Assembly (NCBI GenBank): GCA_963652075.1
Contig: CAVJRQ010000036.1
Coordinates: 11,173 to 75,172, forward strand
Reading direction: 5' to 3'
DNA from: Phocaeicola_A sp963652075
Lineage (GTDB): Bacteria > Bacteroidota > Bacteroidia > Bacteroidales > Bacteroidaceae
Length of the DNA: 64,000 bases
Shown: one piece after another, positions 52,964 to 61,694 of the stretch
How positions within the stretch are numbered: position 1 is the first letter of the stretch
Layout of the letters: every line of letters begins with the position of its first letter
The notes under the pieces: model-generated
Seen by the model: only the letters and a program-made list of their open reading frames with translations
Databases searched by the model: none
What the model was told of the DNA's origin: nothing
Program-made: the position numbers and the translations under genes

Positions 52964-53331
52964 GAGGTTCTCAACTCTTTGCCGGGCAGTGAGATAAGCA
53001 ACGCGTGGTATTGGAGAAACGGACTTTATTGTTAAAATAACCAAGCAAACGGCCTACCAATCCAAAATAAGTAGCTATCTTTGCGAATCTTTTTCAGAAA
53101 GGGTGAAGATAAACGTCATTAAAGGGGTCATTTTGAGCTACATAGTATTGCCTTACTCCATGGCAACGGAGACGATATCAGCCTTTTCAGATAGAGAGGC
53201 GGAGGGATAGTCACGCTTATCCAAAGGAGGTCTCGACGGAAGTCGCACCTCTGCCGTCTGCACATAGTGTTGTGGGACGATGCCCATTTTATGGTTTGTA
53301 TGAATATAAATCTTAACAGAATATATAGAGT
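52964..53331 (+). other. 368-base intergenic region: nuo promoter and long leader
   Basis: No credible gene is seen. TATCTTTG (53076-53083) is an exact TAnnTTTG -7 element, but the expected -33 TTTG is missing. Transcription from it would leave a leader of about 240 bases before nuoA. Local complementarity such as GAGGT (near 53228) with ACCTC (near 53249) suggests possible RNA structure, but I recognise no known riboswitch. A 16-codon ATG frame at 53160-53210 has nothing to support it. Confidence 0.45.
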
Positions 53332-53682
53332 ATGTATTTTACACTTTTAGTTGTCGTCATCCTGACGGCTATTGCACTGGTGGCTGTGGCCTTAGGCATA
53401 GCCAATGCAATCTCGCCGCGCTCTTACAACGCACAGAAGGGAGAATCCTACGAGTGCGGTATCCCAACGAGAGGTAAATCGTGGATGCAGTTCAAGGCCG
53501 GCTACTATCTGTTTGCCATTCTGTTCCTGATGTTCGACGTGGAGACGGTGTTCCTCTTCCCGTGGGCGGTGGTGATACAGGACCTCGGCGTGTACGGACT
53601 TTACAGCATCCTGTTCTTTTTGATCGTGTTGGTATTAGGCTTGGCTTATGCCTGGCGGAAAGGAGCTTTGGAATGGAAATGA
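53332..53682 (+). CDS. nuoA: NADH-quinone oxidoreductase-like subunit A
   Basis: This 116-residue membrane subunit has three hydrophobic helices. The conserved loop SYNAQKGESYECGIPTRGKSWMQFKAGYYLFAILFLMFDVETVFLFPW contains the family Cys and acidic motif and identifies NuoA with confidence. It belongs to the membrane arm at the quinone interface. It is the first gene of the nuo operon. Confidence 0.95.
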   Translation: MYFTLLVVVILTAIALVAVALGIANAISPRSYNAQKGESYECGIPTRGKSWMQFKAGYYLFAILFLMFDVETVFLFPWAVVIQDLGVYGLYSILFFLIVLVLGLAYAWRKGALEWK

Positions 53683-54269
53683 AAAAACCAAATATCAAGT
53701 CTATCCCCTATGAGGAGTTCAAGAACAATGACTATCTGGAAAAGATGGTCGATGAAATCAACGCAAATGGCGGTAAGGTGTGGGCAGGTTGCCTGGACGA
53801 CCTTATCAACTGGGGACGCAGCAACTCCCTGTGGCCACTTACGTTTGCCACAAGCTGTTGCGGCATCGAGTTCATGGCGGTGGGAGCTGCCCGGTACGAT
53901 TTCGCCCGCTTCGGGTTTGAAGTAGCCCGTGCCAGTCCGCGACAAGCCGACCTCATCATGGTGGCGGGAACCATCACGCACAAGATGGCACCCGTGCTGA
54001 AACGACTCTACGACCAGATGGCCGACCCGAAATATGTGATAGCCGTGGGCGGATGCGCCATCAGCGGAGGACCGTTCAAACACTCGTACCACGTGCTCAA
54101 CGGCGTGGACAAGATTCTCCCCGTGGATGTCTACATCCCCGGTTGCCCGCCCCGTCCCGAAGCGTTGCTCTACGGCATGATGCAGTTGCAACGGAAGGTG
54201 AAACTGGAGAAATTCTTTGGTGGAGTGAACCGAAAAGAACCCAAACCCCAAAATGACGAAACAGTATGA
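53673..54269 (+). CDS. nuoB: NADH-quinone oxidoreductase-like subunit B
   Basis: This 198-residue peripheral subunit holds the terminal 4Fe-4S cluster N2. The ligands are visible as TSCCGIEF, GGCAISGG and PGCPPRPEA. Two in-frame ATGs are possible. The one at 53673 has AGGAG seven bases upstream; the one at 53679 forms an ATGA overlap with the nuoA stop. Either gives nearly the same protein. A much longer open frame from 53481 is nuoA read out of frame. Confidence 0.94.
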   Translation: MEMKKPNIKSIPYEEFKNNDYLEKMVDEINANGGKVWAGCLDDLINWGRSNSLWPLTFATSCCGIEFMAVGAARYDFARFGFEVARASPRQADLIMVAGTITHKMAPVLKRLYDQMADPKYVIAVGGCAISGGPFKHSYHVLNGVDKILPVDVYIPGCPPRPEALLYGMMQLQRKVKLEKFFGGVNRKEPKPQNDETV

Positions 54270-55831
54270 ATGAAATAACAGAAATTCCAGTTGAACAGCT
54301 CCACGAGCGGATGCGACAGCTCCGCGACGAGCAACATTTCGATTTCTTGAGAAGTCTCACCGGAATGGATTGGCAGGAAGAGGGATTAGGAGTAATCTAC
54401 CACCTGGAGAATACCGAGACCGGTGAGAACAGGGTGGTAAAGACCCGCACTACCGACCGCAAGCACCCGGAGATTTCTACCGTGTGCGACCTGTGGAAGG
54501 GAGCGGAGTTCAACGAACGCGAGGTGTACGACTACTTCGGCATCCGTTTCACCAACCACCCGGACATGCGCCGTCTCTACCTGCGCGACGAGTGGGTAGG
54601 CTATCCGCTGCGCAAGGACTACGATGCCAGCGAGGAGAAGAACCCGCTGCGCATGACCAACGAGGAGGCTGTGGACACCACCAACCGCTACGAGACGCTG
54701 AAGGACGGAAGCGTGATAAAGAAACGCGAGGTGATCTTTGAGGACAGTGAATACATTATTAATATAGGACCGCAGCACCCTGCCACCCACGGTGTGCTCC
54801 GCTTCCGCGTGTCGCTCGAAGGCGAGATTATCAAGAAGTTGGACGTACACTGCGGCTACATCCACCGGGGCATAGAGAAGTTGTGCGAAGGACTCACCTA
54901 TCCGCAGACGTTGGCACTGACCGACCGTCTGGATTACTTGGGCGCACACCAGAACCGCCACGCCCTGTGCATGTGCATCGAGCAGGCGATGGGCGTGGAG
55001 GTGTCCGAACGCGTGCAGTACATCCGCACCATCATGGACGAGCTGCAGCGTATCGACTCTCACCTGCTCTTCTTCTCGTGTCTGACGATGGACTTGGGCG
55101 CACTCACAGCCTTCTTCTACGGATTCCGCGACCGCGAGAAGATTCTCGACATCTTCGAGGAGACCACGGGCGGACGACTCATCCAGAACTACAACGTGAT
55201 AGGCGGTGTGCAGGCGGACATTGCGCCCACCTTCGTGAAGAAGGTGAAGGAGTTCATCAACTACCTGCGACCCATGTTGGCTGAGTACCACGAGCTGTTC
55301 ACCGGCAACGTCATCGCCGAGCAGCGTCTGAAAGGCGTGGGCGTACTGAGCCGCGAGGATGCCATCTCGTTCGGTGCCACAGGCGGAACCGGGCGTGCGT
55401 CGGGCTGGGCGTGCGACGTGCGCAAGCGCCATCCCTACGCCATGTACGGGAAGGTAGACTTCCGTGAAGTGACCTACACCGCAGGCGACTCATTCGCCCG
55501 CTACATGGTACGTATGGCGGAGATTGAAGAGAGCATGCGCATCATCGAGCAACTCATCGACAACATCCCCGAGGGAGAGTACAAGCAGAAGATGAAACCC
55601 ATCATCCGCATCCCCGAGGGCAGCTACTACGCCGCCGTGGAGGGAAGCCGTGGAGAGTTTGGCGTGTTCATCGAGAGCAAGGGCGACAAGAACCCTTACC
55701 GCATGAAGTTCCGCAGTACGGGACTGCCGTTGGTATCGTGCATGGAGACCATGACGCGCGGGGCGAAGATTGCCGACCTGATAGCCATCGGCGGCACGGT
55801 AGACTACGTGGTGCCGGACATCGACCGATAA
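54266..55831 (+). CDS. nuoCD: Fused NADH-quinone oxidoreductase-like subunit C/D
   Basis: This 521-residue fusion has the 30-kDa NuoC domain first (about 1-150, with DLWKGAEFNEREVYDYFGI and DWQEEGLGVIYHL) and the 49-kDa NuoD domain after it (about 165-521, INIGPQHPATHGVLRFRVSLEGE through TGGTGRASGWACDVR to GGTVDYVVPDIDR at the end). Together with NuoB it forms the quinone-binding module. The start overlaps the nuoB stop as ATGA. Fusion of C and D is known in many bacteria. Confidence 0.95.
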   Translation: MNEITEIPVEQLHERMRQLRDEQHFDFLRSLTGMDWQEEGLGVIYHLENTETGENRVVKTRTTDRKHPEISTVCDLWKGAEFNEREVYDYFGIRFTNHPDMRRLYLRDEWVGYPLRKDYDASEEKNPLRMTNEEAVDTTNRYETLKDGSVIKKREVIFEDSEYIINIGPQHPATHGVLRFRVSLEGEIIKKLDVHCGYIHRGIEKLCEGLTYPQTLALTDRLDYLGAHQNRHALCMCIEQAMGVEVSERVQYIRTIMDELQRIDSHLLFFSCLTMDLGALTAFFYGFRDREKILDIFEETTGGRLIQNYNVIGGVQADIAPTFVKKVKEFINYLRPMLAEYHELFTGNVIAEQRLKGVGVLSREDAISFGATGGTGRASGWACDVRKRHPYAMYGKVDFREVTYTAGDSFARYMVRMAEIEESMRIIEQLIDNIPEGEYKQKMKPIIRIPEGSYYAAVEGSRGEFGVFIESKGDKNPYRMKFRSTGLPLVSCMETMTRGAKIADLIAIGGTVDYVVPDIDR

Positions 55832-55870
55832 TAAAGACCAGTTAAACCTCAACAAAACAAGGACAAAGAT

Positions 55871-56947
55871 ATGTTTGATTTCAGTATAGTAACAGGATGG
55901 ATACACGGACTGCTCACCTCCGTCATGCCCGTTGGGTTGGCCGTGTTTCTCGAATGTCTGGTTATCGGAGTCTGCATCATGCTGATGTATGCCGTGATAG
56001 CCATTATCATGATTTATATGGAGCGTAAGGTGTGCGCCGCGTTCCAGTGCCGACTGGGACCCACGCGTGTGGGTCCGTGGGGAAGCATCCAGGTGTTTGC
56101 CGATGTGTTCAAGATGCTGATAAAGGAAATTATCGCCATCAACCACGCGGACAAGTTCCTCTATAACCTTGCCCCCTACATCGTCATCCTCGCCTCCATC
56201 ATGTCGTTCAGCTGCCTGCCTATCAACAAGGGAATGGAAGTGCTCGACTTCAACGTGGGTGTCTTCTTCGTGATGGCGGCGTCGAGCATCGGCATCGTGG
56301 GTATTCTGTTGGCCGGATGGAGCAGCAACAACAAGTATTCGCTCATCGGTGCCATGCGAAGCGGCGCGCAGATGATCAGCTACGAGCTCTCCGTGGGACT
56401 GAGCATCCTCACCATCGTGGTGTTGACCGACACCATGCAGCTGAGCGAGATTGTGGAGCGACAGGCAGACGGGTGGTTCATCTTCAAAGGCCATATCCCC
56501 GCCCTCATCGCTTTCATCATTTACCTGATTGCAGGCAACGCCGAGGTGAACAGAGGCCCGTTCGACCTCCCCGAGGCGGAGAGTGAGTTGACGGCCGGAT
56601 ACCACACCGAATACTCCGGCATGCACTTCGGACTTTTCTACGTGGCGGAGTTCGTAAACCTCTTCATCATTGCCGGCATCGCCTCCACCATCTTCCTGGG
56701 CGGATGGATGCCCCTGCACATCGTGGGACTGGATGCCTTCAACCAGGTGATGGACTACATCCCCGGTTTCGTCTGGTTCTTCGGGAAGACCTTCTTCCTG
56801 GTGTGGGTGCTGATGTGGTTCAAGTGGACATTCCCCCGTCTGCGTATCGACCAGATTCTGACACTGGAGTGGAAGTACCTGGTGCCCATAGGCTTGGCCA
56901 ACCTGTTGTTGATGGTTATCATTGTTGTATTTAAACTTCACTTTTAA
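55871..56947 (+). CDS. nuoH: NADH-quinone oxidoreductase-like subunit H
   Basis: This 358-residue membrane subunit has eight or nine hydrophobic helices. Conserved stretches include MERKVCAAFQCRLGPTRVGPWG, IGAMRSGAQMISYELSVGL, and RGPFDLPEAESELTAGYHTEYSG, with the acidic quinone-tunnel residues. It couples the peripheral arm to the membrane arm. nuoE, nuoF and nuoG, which lie between nuoD and nuoH in canonical operons, are absent here; the gap to nuoCD is only 39 bases. Confidence 0.96.
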   Translation: MFDFSIVTGWIHGLLTSVMPVGLAVFLECLVIGVCIMLMYAVIAIIMIYMERKVCAAFQCRLGPTRVGPWGSIQVFADVFKMLIKEIIAINHADKFLYNLAPYIVILASIMSFSCLPINKGMEVLDFNVGVFFVMAASSIGIVGILLAGWSSNNKYSLIGAMRSGAQMISYELSVGLSILTIVVLTDTMQLSEIVERQADGWFIFKGHIPALIAFIIYLIAGNAEVNRGPFDLPEAESELTAGYHTEYSGMHFGLFYVAEFVNLFIIAGIASTIFLGGWMPLHIVGLDAFNQVMDYIPGFVWFFGKTFFLVWVLMWFKWTFPRLRIDQILTLEWKYLVPIGLANLLLMVIIVVFKLHF

Positions 56948-56949
56948 TC

Positions 56950-57429
56950 ATGGAAGCGAAAAGAAGCTATATAAGAGGCCTGTTGCACGGCATCAAGTCG
57001 TTGCTCACGGGCATGCGCGTCACCCTGAAGGAGTTCTTCACCCCGAAAGTGACCGAGCAATATCCTGAGAACCGCAAGACGCTGCACATCTCCGACCGTT
57101 TCAGAGGCACGCTGACCATGCCAGTCGACGAGAACGGCAACCACAGATGCGTGGCCTGCGGACTGTGCCAGATGGCTTGTCCCAACAATACCATCCTCAT
57201 CGAGAGCGAAACGGTGACCGACGAGGGAACGGGACGAAAGAAGAAAGTGTTGGTGCGCTACAACTACGACCTCGGGGCCTGCATGTTCTGCCAGTTGTGC
57301 GTGAACGCGTGCCCCCACGACGCCATCCGCTTCAGCACGGAGTTCGAGAACGCGGTGTTCGACCGCACCAAGCTGGTGAAGGTGCTGAACCAACCCCAAA
57401 ACAGTAACCAAAAAGAGCAAACAATATGA
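56950..57429 (+). CDS. nuoI: NADH-quinone oxidoreductase-like subunit I (two 4Fe-4S ferredoxin type)
   Basis: This 159-residue iron-sulfur subunit binds clusters N6a and N6b through two classic motifs, CVACGLCQMACP and CMFCQLCVNACP. In complexes without the NADH module this subunit is a likely entry point for electrons from ferredoxin or a similar donor. It follows nuoH after 2 bases and overlaps nuoJ. Confidence 0.95.
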   Translation: MEAKRSYIRGLLHGIKSLLTGMRVTLKEFFTPKVTEQYPENRKTLHISDRFRGTLTMPVDENGNHRCVACGLCQMACPNNTILIESETVTDEGTGRKKKVLVRYNYDLGACMFCQLCVNACPHDAIRFSTEFENAVFDRTKLVKVLNQPQNSNQKEQTI

Positions 57430-57929
57430 CACTGAATCTCCTTGTATTTATCTTCTTGGCGGCATTCATCTGCATCTGCTCCGTGTTGTCCGTGACCACC
57501 TCACGCATCCTGCGGGCCGCCACCTATCTGCTGTTCGTATTGTTCGGTACAGCGGGCATCTATTTCCAGCTCAACTACTCGTTTCTGGGTGCTGTGCAGC
57601 TGCTCATCTACGCGGGCGGCATCACGGTGCTCTACGTCTTCAGTATCCTGCTGACCAGTAGCCAGGGCGACAAAGCCGAGAAGCTGAAAAACAGCAAGAT
57701 GTTGGCTGGACTGATAGCCAGCCTCGCCGGACTGGCCGTCTGCCTGGTGGTGATGCTGAAAAACAAGTTTTTGCCTTCGCGCTTCGAGGCGGGAGAGCTG
57801 GACATCCGTACCATCGGCTATGCGCTGATCGGGAGCGACAAGTACCAGTACATCCTTCCCTTCGAGGTCATCAGCGTCCTGCTGCTGGCCTGCATCGTGG
57901 GAGGTATTTTGATAGCACGTAAACGATAA
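57426..57929 (+). CDS. nuoJ: NADH-quinone oxidoreductase-like subunit J
   Basis: This 167-residue membrane subunit has five hydrophobic helices and the family stretch GAVQLLIYAGGITVLYVFSILLT. The start overlaps the nuoI stop as ATGA. It contributes to the membrane arm next to NuoK. Confidence 0.94.
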   Translation: MTLNLLVFIFLAAFICICSVLSVTTSRILRAATYLLFVLFGTAGIYFQLNYSFLGAVQLLIYAGGITVLYVFSILLTSSQGDKAEKLKNSKMLAGLIASLAGLAVCLVVMLKNKFLPSRFEAGELDIRTIGYALIGSDKYQYILPFEVISVLLLACIVGGILIARKR

Positions 57930-57941
57930 AAACAGCTGCCT

Positions 57942-58250
57942 ATGGTACCAATGGAATATTACTTAGTGGTTTCTACCATTATGATGTTTGTGGGAATCTA
58001 CGGATTCTTCACCCGACGCAACCTGCTTGCCATGCTCATCAGCGTGGAGCTGATACTCAACTCGGTGGATATAAACTTTGCGGTGTTCAACCGCTTCCTC
58101 TTCCCCGGACAGCTCGAAGGATTCTTCTTCGCGCTCTTCGCCATCGGTGTCTCCGCGGCCGAAACGGCTGTGGCCATCGCCATCATCATCAATATCTACC
58201 GAAACATCCGCAACATTCAGGTAAAGAACTTAAATGAAATGAAAAATTAA
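57942..58250 (+). CDS. nuoK: NADH-quinone oxidoreductase-like subunit K
   Basis: This 102-residue membrane subunit has three helices. The family pattern GFFTRRNLLAMLISVELILNSVDINF carries the conserved glutamate, and GVSAAETAVAIAIIINIYRN carries the second one. It lies 12 bases after nuoJ and 6 before nuoL. MEYYLVVS three codons in is an alternative start. Confidence 0.95.
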   Translation: MVPMEYYLVVSTIMMFVGIYGFFTRRNLLAMLISVELILNSVDINFAVFNRFLFPGQLEGFFFALFAIGVSAAETAVAIAIIINIYRNIRNIQVKNLNEMKN

Positions 58251-58256
58251 CCGGTT

Positions 58257-60146
58257 ATGGAATATACATTACTTATATTACTGCTGCCACTCCTCAGCTT
58301 TTTAGTGTTGGGACTTGCCGGCATGCGCATGAAACACGGCGTGGCCGGAGCCATTGGCACGGTGGTGTTGGGGGCGGTTACCGTGCTCTCCTACGTCACC
58401 GCAGCACTCTATTTCGGAGCAGGCCGCGGGACGGACGGTCAGTACCCCACCCTGCAGCCCTACAACTTCGAGTGGTTGCCGTTTACCGAGACGCTACATA
58501 TCGACCTGGGCATCTTGCTCGACCCCATCTCCGTACTGATGCTGGTGGTCATCTCCACCGTATCGCTGATGGTACACATCTACTCGTTTGGATACATGAA
58601 AGGCGAGAAAGGCTTCCAGCGCTACTATGCGTTCCTGAGCCTGTTCACCTTCTCCATGTTGGGATTGGTGGTTGCCACCAACATCTTCCAGATGTACATC
58701 TTTTGGGAGTTGGTAGGCGTGTCGTCCTACCTGCTGATTGGTTTCTACTACACCAAGCCCGAGGCCATCGCCGCCAGTAAGAAGGCGTTCATCGTCACCC
58801 GTTTCGCCGACCTCGGATTCCTCATCGGCATCCTCATCTACGGCTACTATGCGGGTACGTTCACCTTCACCCCCTCCGAGCAACTGCTCGTGTCCGCCGG
58901 TATGATGATTCCGTTGGCATTGGGACTGATGTTTGTGGGCGGTGCCGGCAAGAGTGCCATGTTCCCCCTCCACATCTGGTTGCCCGACGCGATGGAAGGC
59001 CCTACCCCTGTGAGTGCCCTCATCCATGCCGCCACCATGGTGGTTGCCGGTGTCTACCTGGTAGCCCGCATGTTTCCGCTCTTCATCGCCTATGCTCCCG
59101 ACGTGTTGCACTGGGTGGCCTACATCGGAGCTTTCACCGCCCTCTACGCCGCTGTGGTAGCTTGTGTGCAGAGCGACATCAAGCGCGTGCTCGCCTTCAG
59201 TACCATCTCACAGATTGGTTTCATGATGGTGGCCTTGGGCGTATGCACATCGGCGGATCCCCATGAAGGCGGATTGGGCTATATGGCAGGTATGTTCCAC
59301 CTCTTCACGCACGCCATGTTCAAGGCCCTGCTCTTCTTGGGAGCCGGAGCCATCATCCATGCCGTACACAGCAACGAGATGTCCACCATGGGAGGACTTC
59401 GCAAATATATGCCCGTGACACACGTCACGTTCCTCATTGCCTGCCTCGCCATTGCCGGCATTCCGCCTTTCAGCGGATTCTTCAGTAAGGACGAGATTCT
59501 GGCGGCAGCCTTCGAGTTCTGTCCCTTCATCGGCTGGACCATGAGTTTCATTGCCGCCCTGACGGCTTTCTACATGTTCCGTCTCTACTACTGCATCTTC
59601 TGGGGCAAGGAGAACAAAGAGTTGCACGAAGCGCACACGCCGCACGAAGCGCCGTTGAGCATGACTTTCCCGTTGATGTTCCTCGCCTTGGTCACCTGCG
59701 TGGCTGGATTCATCCCCTTCGGTGAGTTCGTGAGCAGCAACGGCCAGGCCTACACCATCCATTTGGACGCGCAAGTGGCCATCACCAGTGTCTGCATCGC
59801 CATCGTCTCCATAGGCGTGGCTACCTATATGTACCTGCGTCCCCAACAACCCTTGGCGGAGAAGTTGGCGCGTACCTTCAAGCGGCTTCACACGGCAGCC
59901 TACCACCGTTTCTACATGGACGAGGTTTGGCTGTTCGTTACCAAGAAGGTTATATTCCGTTGCGTCTCCACCCCCATCGCATGGTGGGACCGCCACGTCA
60001 TCGACCAGTTCTTCAACTTTGTGGCTTGGGGAACGGACGCTACGGCGGACGAGATTCGCGACATGCAGAACGGAAGCGTCCAGAGTTACTGTATATGGTT
60101 CCTCAGCGGTGCCGTGGTACTCACAGTCCTGTTATTATTAATCTAA
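58257..60146 (+). CDS. nuoL: NADH-quinone oxidoreductase-like subunit L (antiporter-like)
   Basis: This 629-residue membrane subunit is homologous to Mrp antiporters. The family motifs FWELVGVSSYLLIGFY, LHIWLPDAMEGPTPVSALIHAATMVVAGVYLVAR, and FSTISQIGFMMVALG carry the proton-pumping Glu, Lys and His residues. The C-terminal part includes the amphipathic helix region (AEKLARTFKRLHTAAY) and a last membrane segment. Length is as expected. Confidence 0.96.
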   Translation: MEYTLLILLLPLLSFLVLGLAGMRMKHGVAGAIGTVVLGAVTVLSYVTAALYFGAGRGTDGQYPTLQPYNFEWLPFTETLHIDLGILLDPISVLMLVVISTVSLMVHIYSFGYMKGEKGFQRYYAFLSLFTFSMLGLVVATNIFQMYIFWELVGVSSYLLIGFYYTKPEAIAASKKAFIVTRFADLGFLIGILIYGYYAGTFTFTPSEQLLVSAGMMIPLALGLMFVGGAGKSAMFPLHIWLPDAMEGPTPVSALIHAATMVVAGVYLVARMFPLFIAYAPDVLHWVAYIGAFTALYAAVVACVQSDIKRVLAFSTISQIGFMMVALGVCTSADPHEGGLGYMAGMFHLFTHAMFKALLFLGAGAIIHAVHSNEMSTMGGLRKYMPVTHVTFLIACLAIAGIPPFSGFFSKDEILAAAFEFCPFIGWTMSFIAALTAFYMFRLYYCIFWGKENKELHEAHTPHEAPLSMTFPLMFLALVTCVAGFIPFGEFVSSNGQAYTIHLDAQVAITSVCIAIVSIGVATYMYLRPQQPLAEKLARTFKRLHTAAYHRFYMDEVWLFVTKKVIFRCVSTPIAWWDRHVIDQFFNFVAWGTDATADEIRDMQNGSVQSYCIWFLSGAVVLTVLLLLI

Positions 60147-60164
60147 TATAGAATAGGTAAAGAA

Positions 60165-61643
60165 ATGAATATACTAAGTTTGTTTGTAGTCCTCCCGTTG
60201 GTCATGCTGCTCGCTCTGTGGGTGAGCCGCACACTGAACCAGGTACGGGGAGTGATGGTGGCTGGTTCGTCGTGCCTGCTGGCCTTGGCCATCTACCTGA
60301 CCATCGACTTCATTGCACAACGTCACGCCGGTGTCACAGCCGACATGCTCTACACGGACAGCTACACCTGGTACGCTCCGCTCCACATCGCCTACGCCAT
60401 TGGCGTGGACGGCATCTCGGTGGCCATGCTGTTGCTCTCCGCCATCATCGTCTTCACGGGCACCTTCGCTTCATGGAAGCTGAAGCCGCTCACCAAGGAG
60501 TATTTCCTTTGGTTCACCCTCCTGTCGTTGGGTGTGTTCGGGTTCTTCATCTCCATCGACCTCTTCACGATGTTCATGTTCTACGAGATTGCCCTCATCC
60601 CCATGTATCTGCTCATCGGCGTATGGGGAAGCGGCCGCAAGGAATATGCCGCCATGAAGTTGACCCTGATGTTGATGGGCGGTTCCGCCTTCCTGCTGAT
60701 GGGCATCCTTGGCATCTACTTCGGTAACGGTGCCACCACGATGAACATTCTGGAGATAGCCGCCCACAACCAAATGCCGCACGCTTGGCAGATGGTCTTC
60801 TTCCCCTTGACCTTCCTCGGTTTCGGCGTGTTGGGAGCCCTGTTCCCGTTCCACACATGGAGCCCCGACGGTCACGCTTCCGCCCCTACGGCCGTGTCGA
60901 TGCTCCATGCGGGCGTATTGATGAAGTTGGGAGGCTACGGATGTTTCCGCATCGCCATGTACCTGATGCCCGAGGCGGCGAATGAACTGGGATGGATTTT
61001 CCTTATCCTCACCACCATCAGTGTGGTGTACGGAGCTTTTAGCGCCGTGGTACAGACCGACCTGAAGTACATCAACGCCTATTCGTCGGTGTCCCACTGC
61101 GGACTGGTACTCTTCGCCCTGCTGATGATGACCCAGACCAGCTGTACGGGTGCCATCCTGCAGATGCTCAGCCACGGACTGATGACGGCTCTCTTCTTTG
61201 CCCTCATCGGTATGATTTACGGACGTACCCACACCCGTGACGTGCGTCAGTTGAGCGGGCTGATGAAGATAATGCCTTTCCTCAGCGTAGGCTATGTGAT
61301 TGCCGGATTGGCCAACCTGGGTCTGCCGGGCTTGAGCGGATTCGTTGCGGAGATGACCGTGTTCGTCGGTTCGTTCCAGAACACCGACACGTTCCACCGT
61401 ACCTGCACCATCATCGCTTGTACCAGCATCGTCATCACCGCCGTCTACATTCTGCGCGTGGTGGGCAAGATTCTCTATGGCACGCCACAGAACCCCGAGC
61501 ACCTGAAACTGACCGATGCCACGTGGGACGAGCGGTTTGCCGTCATCTGTCTGATAGTGGCCGTGGCCGGACTTGGATTGGCTCCCTTCTGGGTGAGCGA
61601 CCTCATCCACGAGAGTGTAGCGCCGATACTCAGCAACCTGTGA
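60165..61643 (+). CDS. nuoM: NADH-quinone oxidoreductase-like subunit M (antiporter-like)
   Basis: This 492-residue membrane subunit with about fourteen helices contains FMFYEIALIPMYLLIGVWG with the pumping glutamate, FPFHTWSPDGHASAPTAVSMLHAGVLMKLGGYG, and INAYSSVSHCGLVL. It follows nuoL after 18 bases and is a proton-translocating part of the membrane arm. Confidence 0.96.
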   Translation: MNILSLFVVLPLVMLLALWVSRTLNQVRGVMVAGSSCLLALAIYLTIDFIAQRHAGVTADMLYTDSYTWYAPLHIAYAIGVDGISVAMLLLSAIIVFTGTFASWKLKPLTKEYFLWFTLLSLGVFGFFISIDLFTMFMFYEIALIPMYLLIGVWGSGRKEYAAMKLTLMLMGGSAFLLMGILGIYFGNGATTMNILEIAAHNQMPHAWQMVFFPLTFLGFGVLGALFPFHTWSPDGHASAPTAVSMLHAGVLMKLGGYGCFRIAMYLMPEAANELGWIFLILTTISVVYGAFSAVVQTDLKYINAYSSVSHCGLVLFALLMMTQTSCTGAILQMLSHGLMTALFFALIGMIYGRTHTRDVRQLSGLMKIMPFLSVGYVIAGLANLGLPGLSGFVAEMTVFVGSFQNTDTFHRTCTIIACTSIVITAVYILRVVGKILYGTPQNPEHLKLTDATWDERFAVICLIVAVAGLGLAPFWVSDLIHESVAPILSNL

Positions 61644-61694
61644 ATGACGGACGAGGTAAGTTTCTAATTATTCATCATTAACTATTCATTCAGC

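Noticed and set aside
53160..53210. 16-codon leader peptide ahead of nuoA
   Set aside because: No run of regulatory codons, no ribosome-binding evidence and no attenuator hairpin attached to it.
53481..53672. Upstream start for nuoB
   Set aside because: This is nuoA sequence read in another frame.
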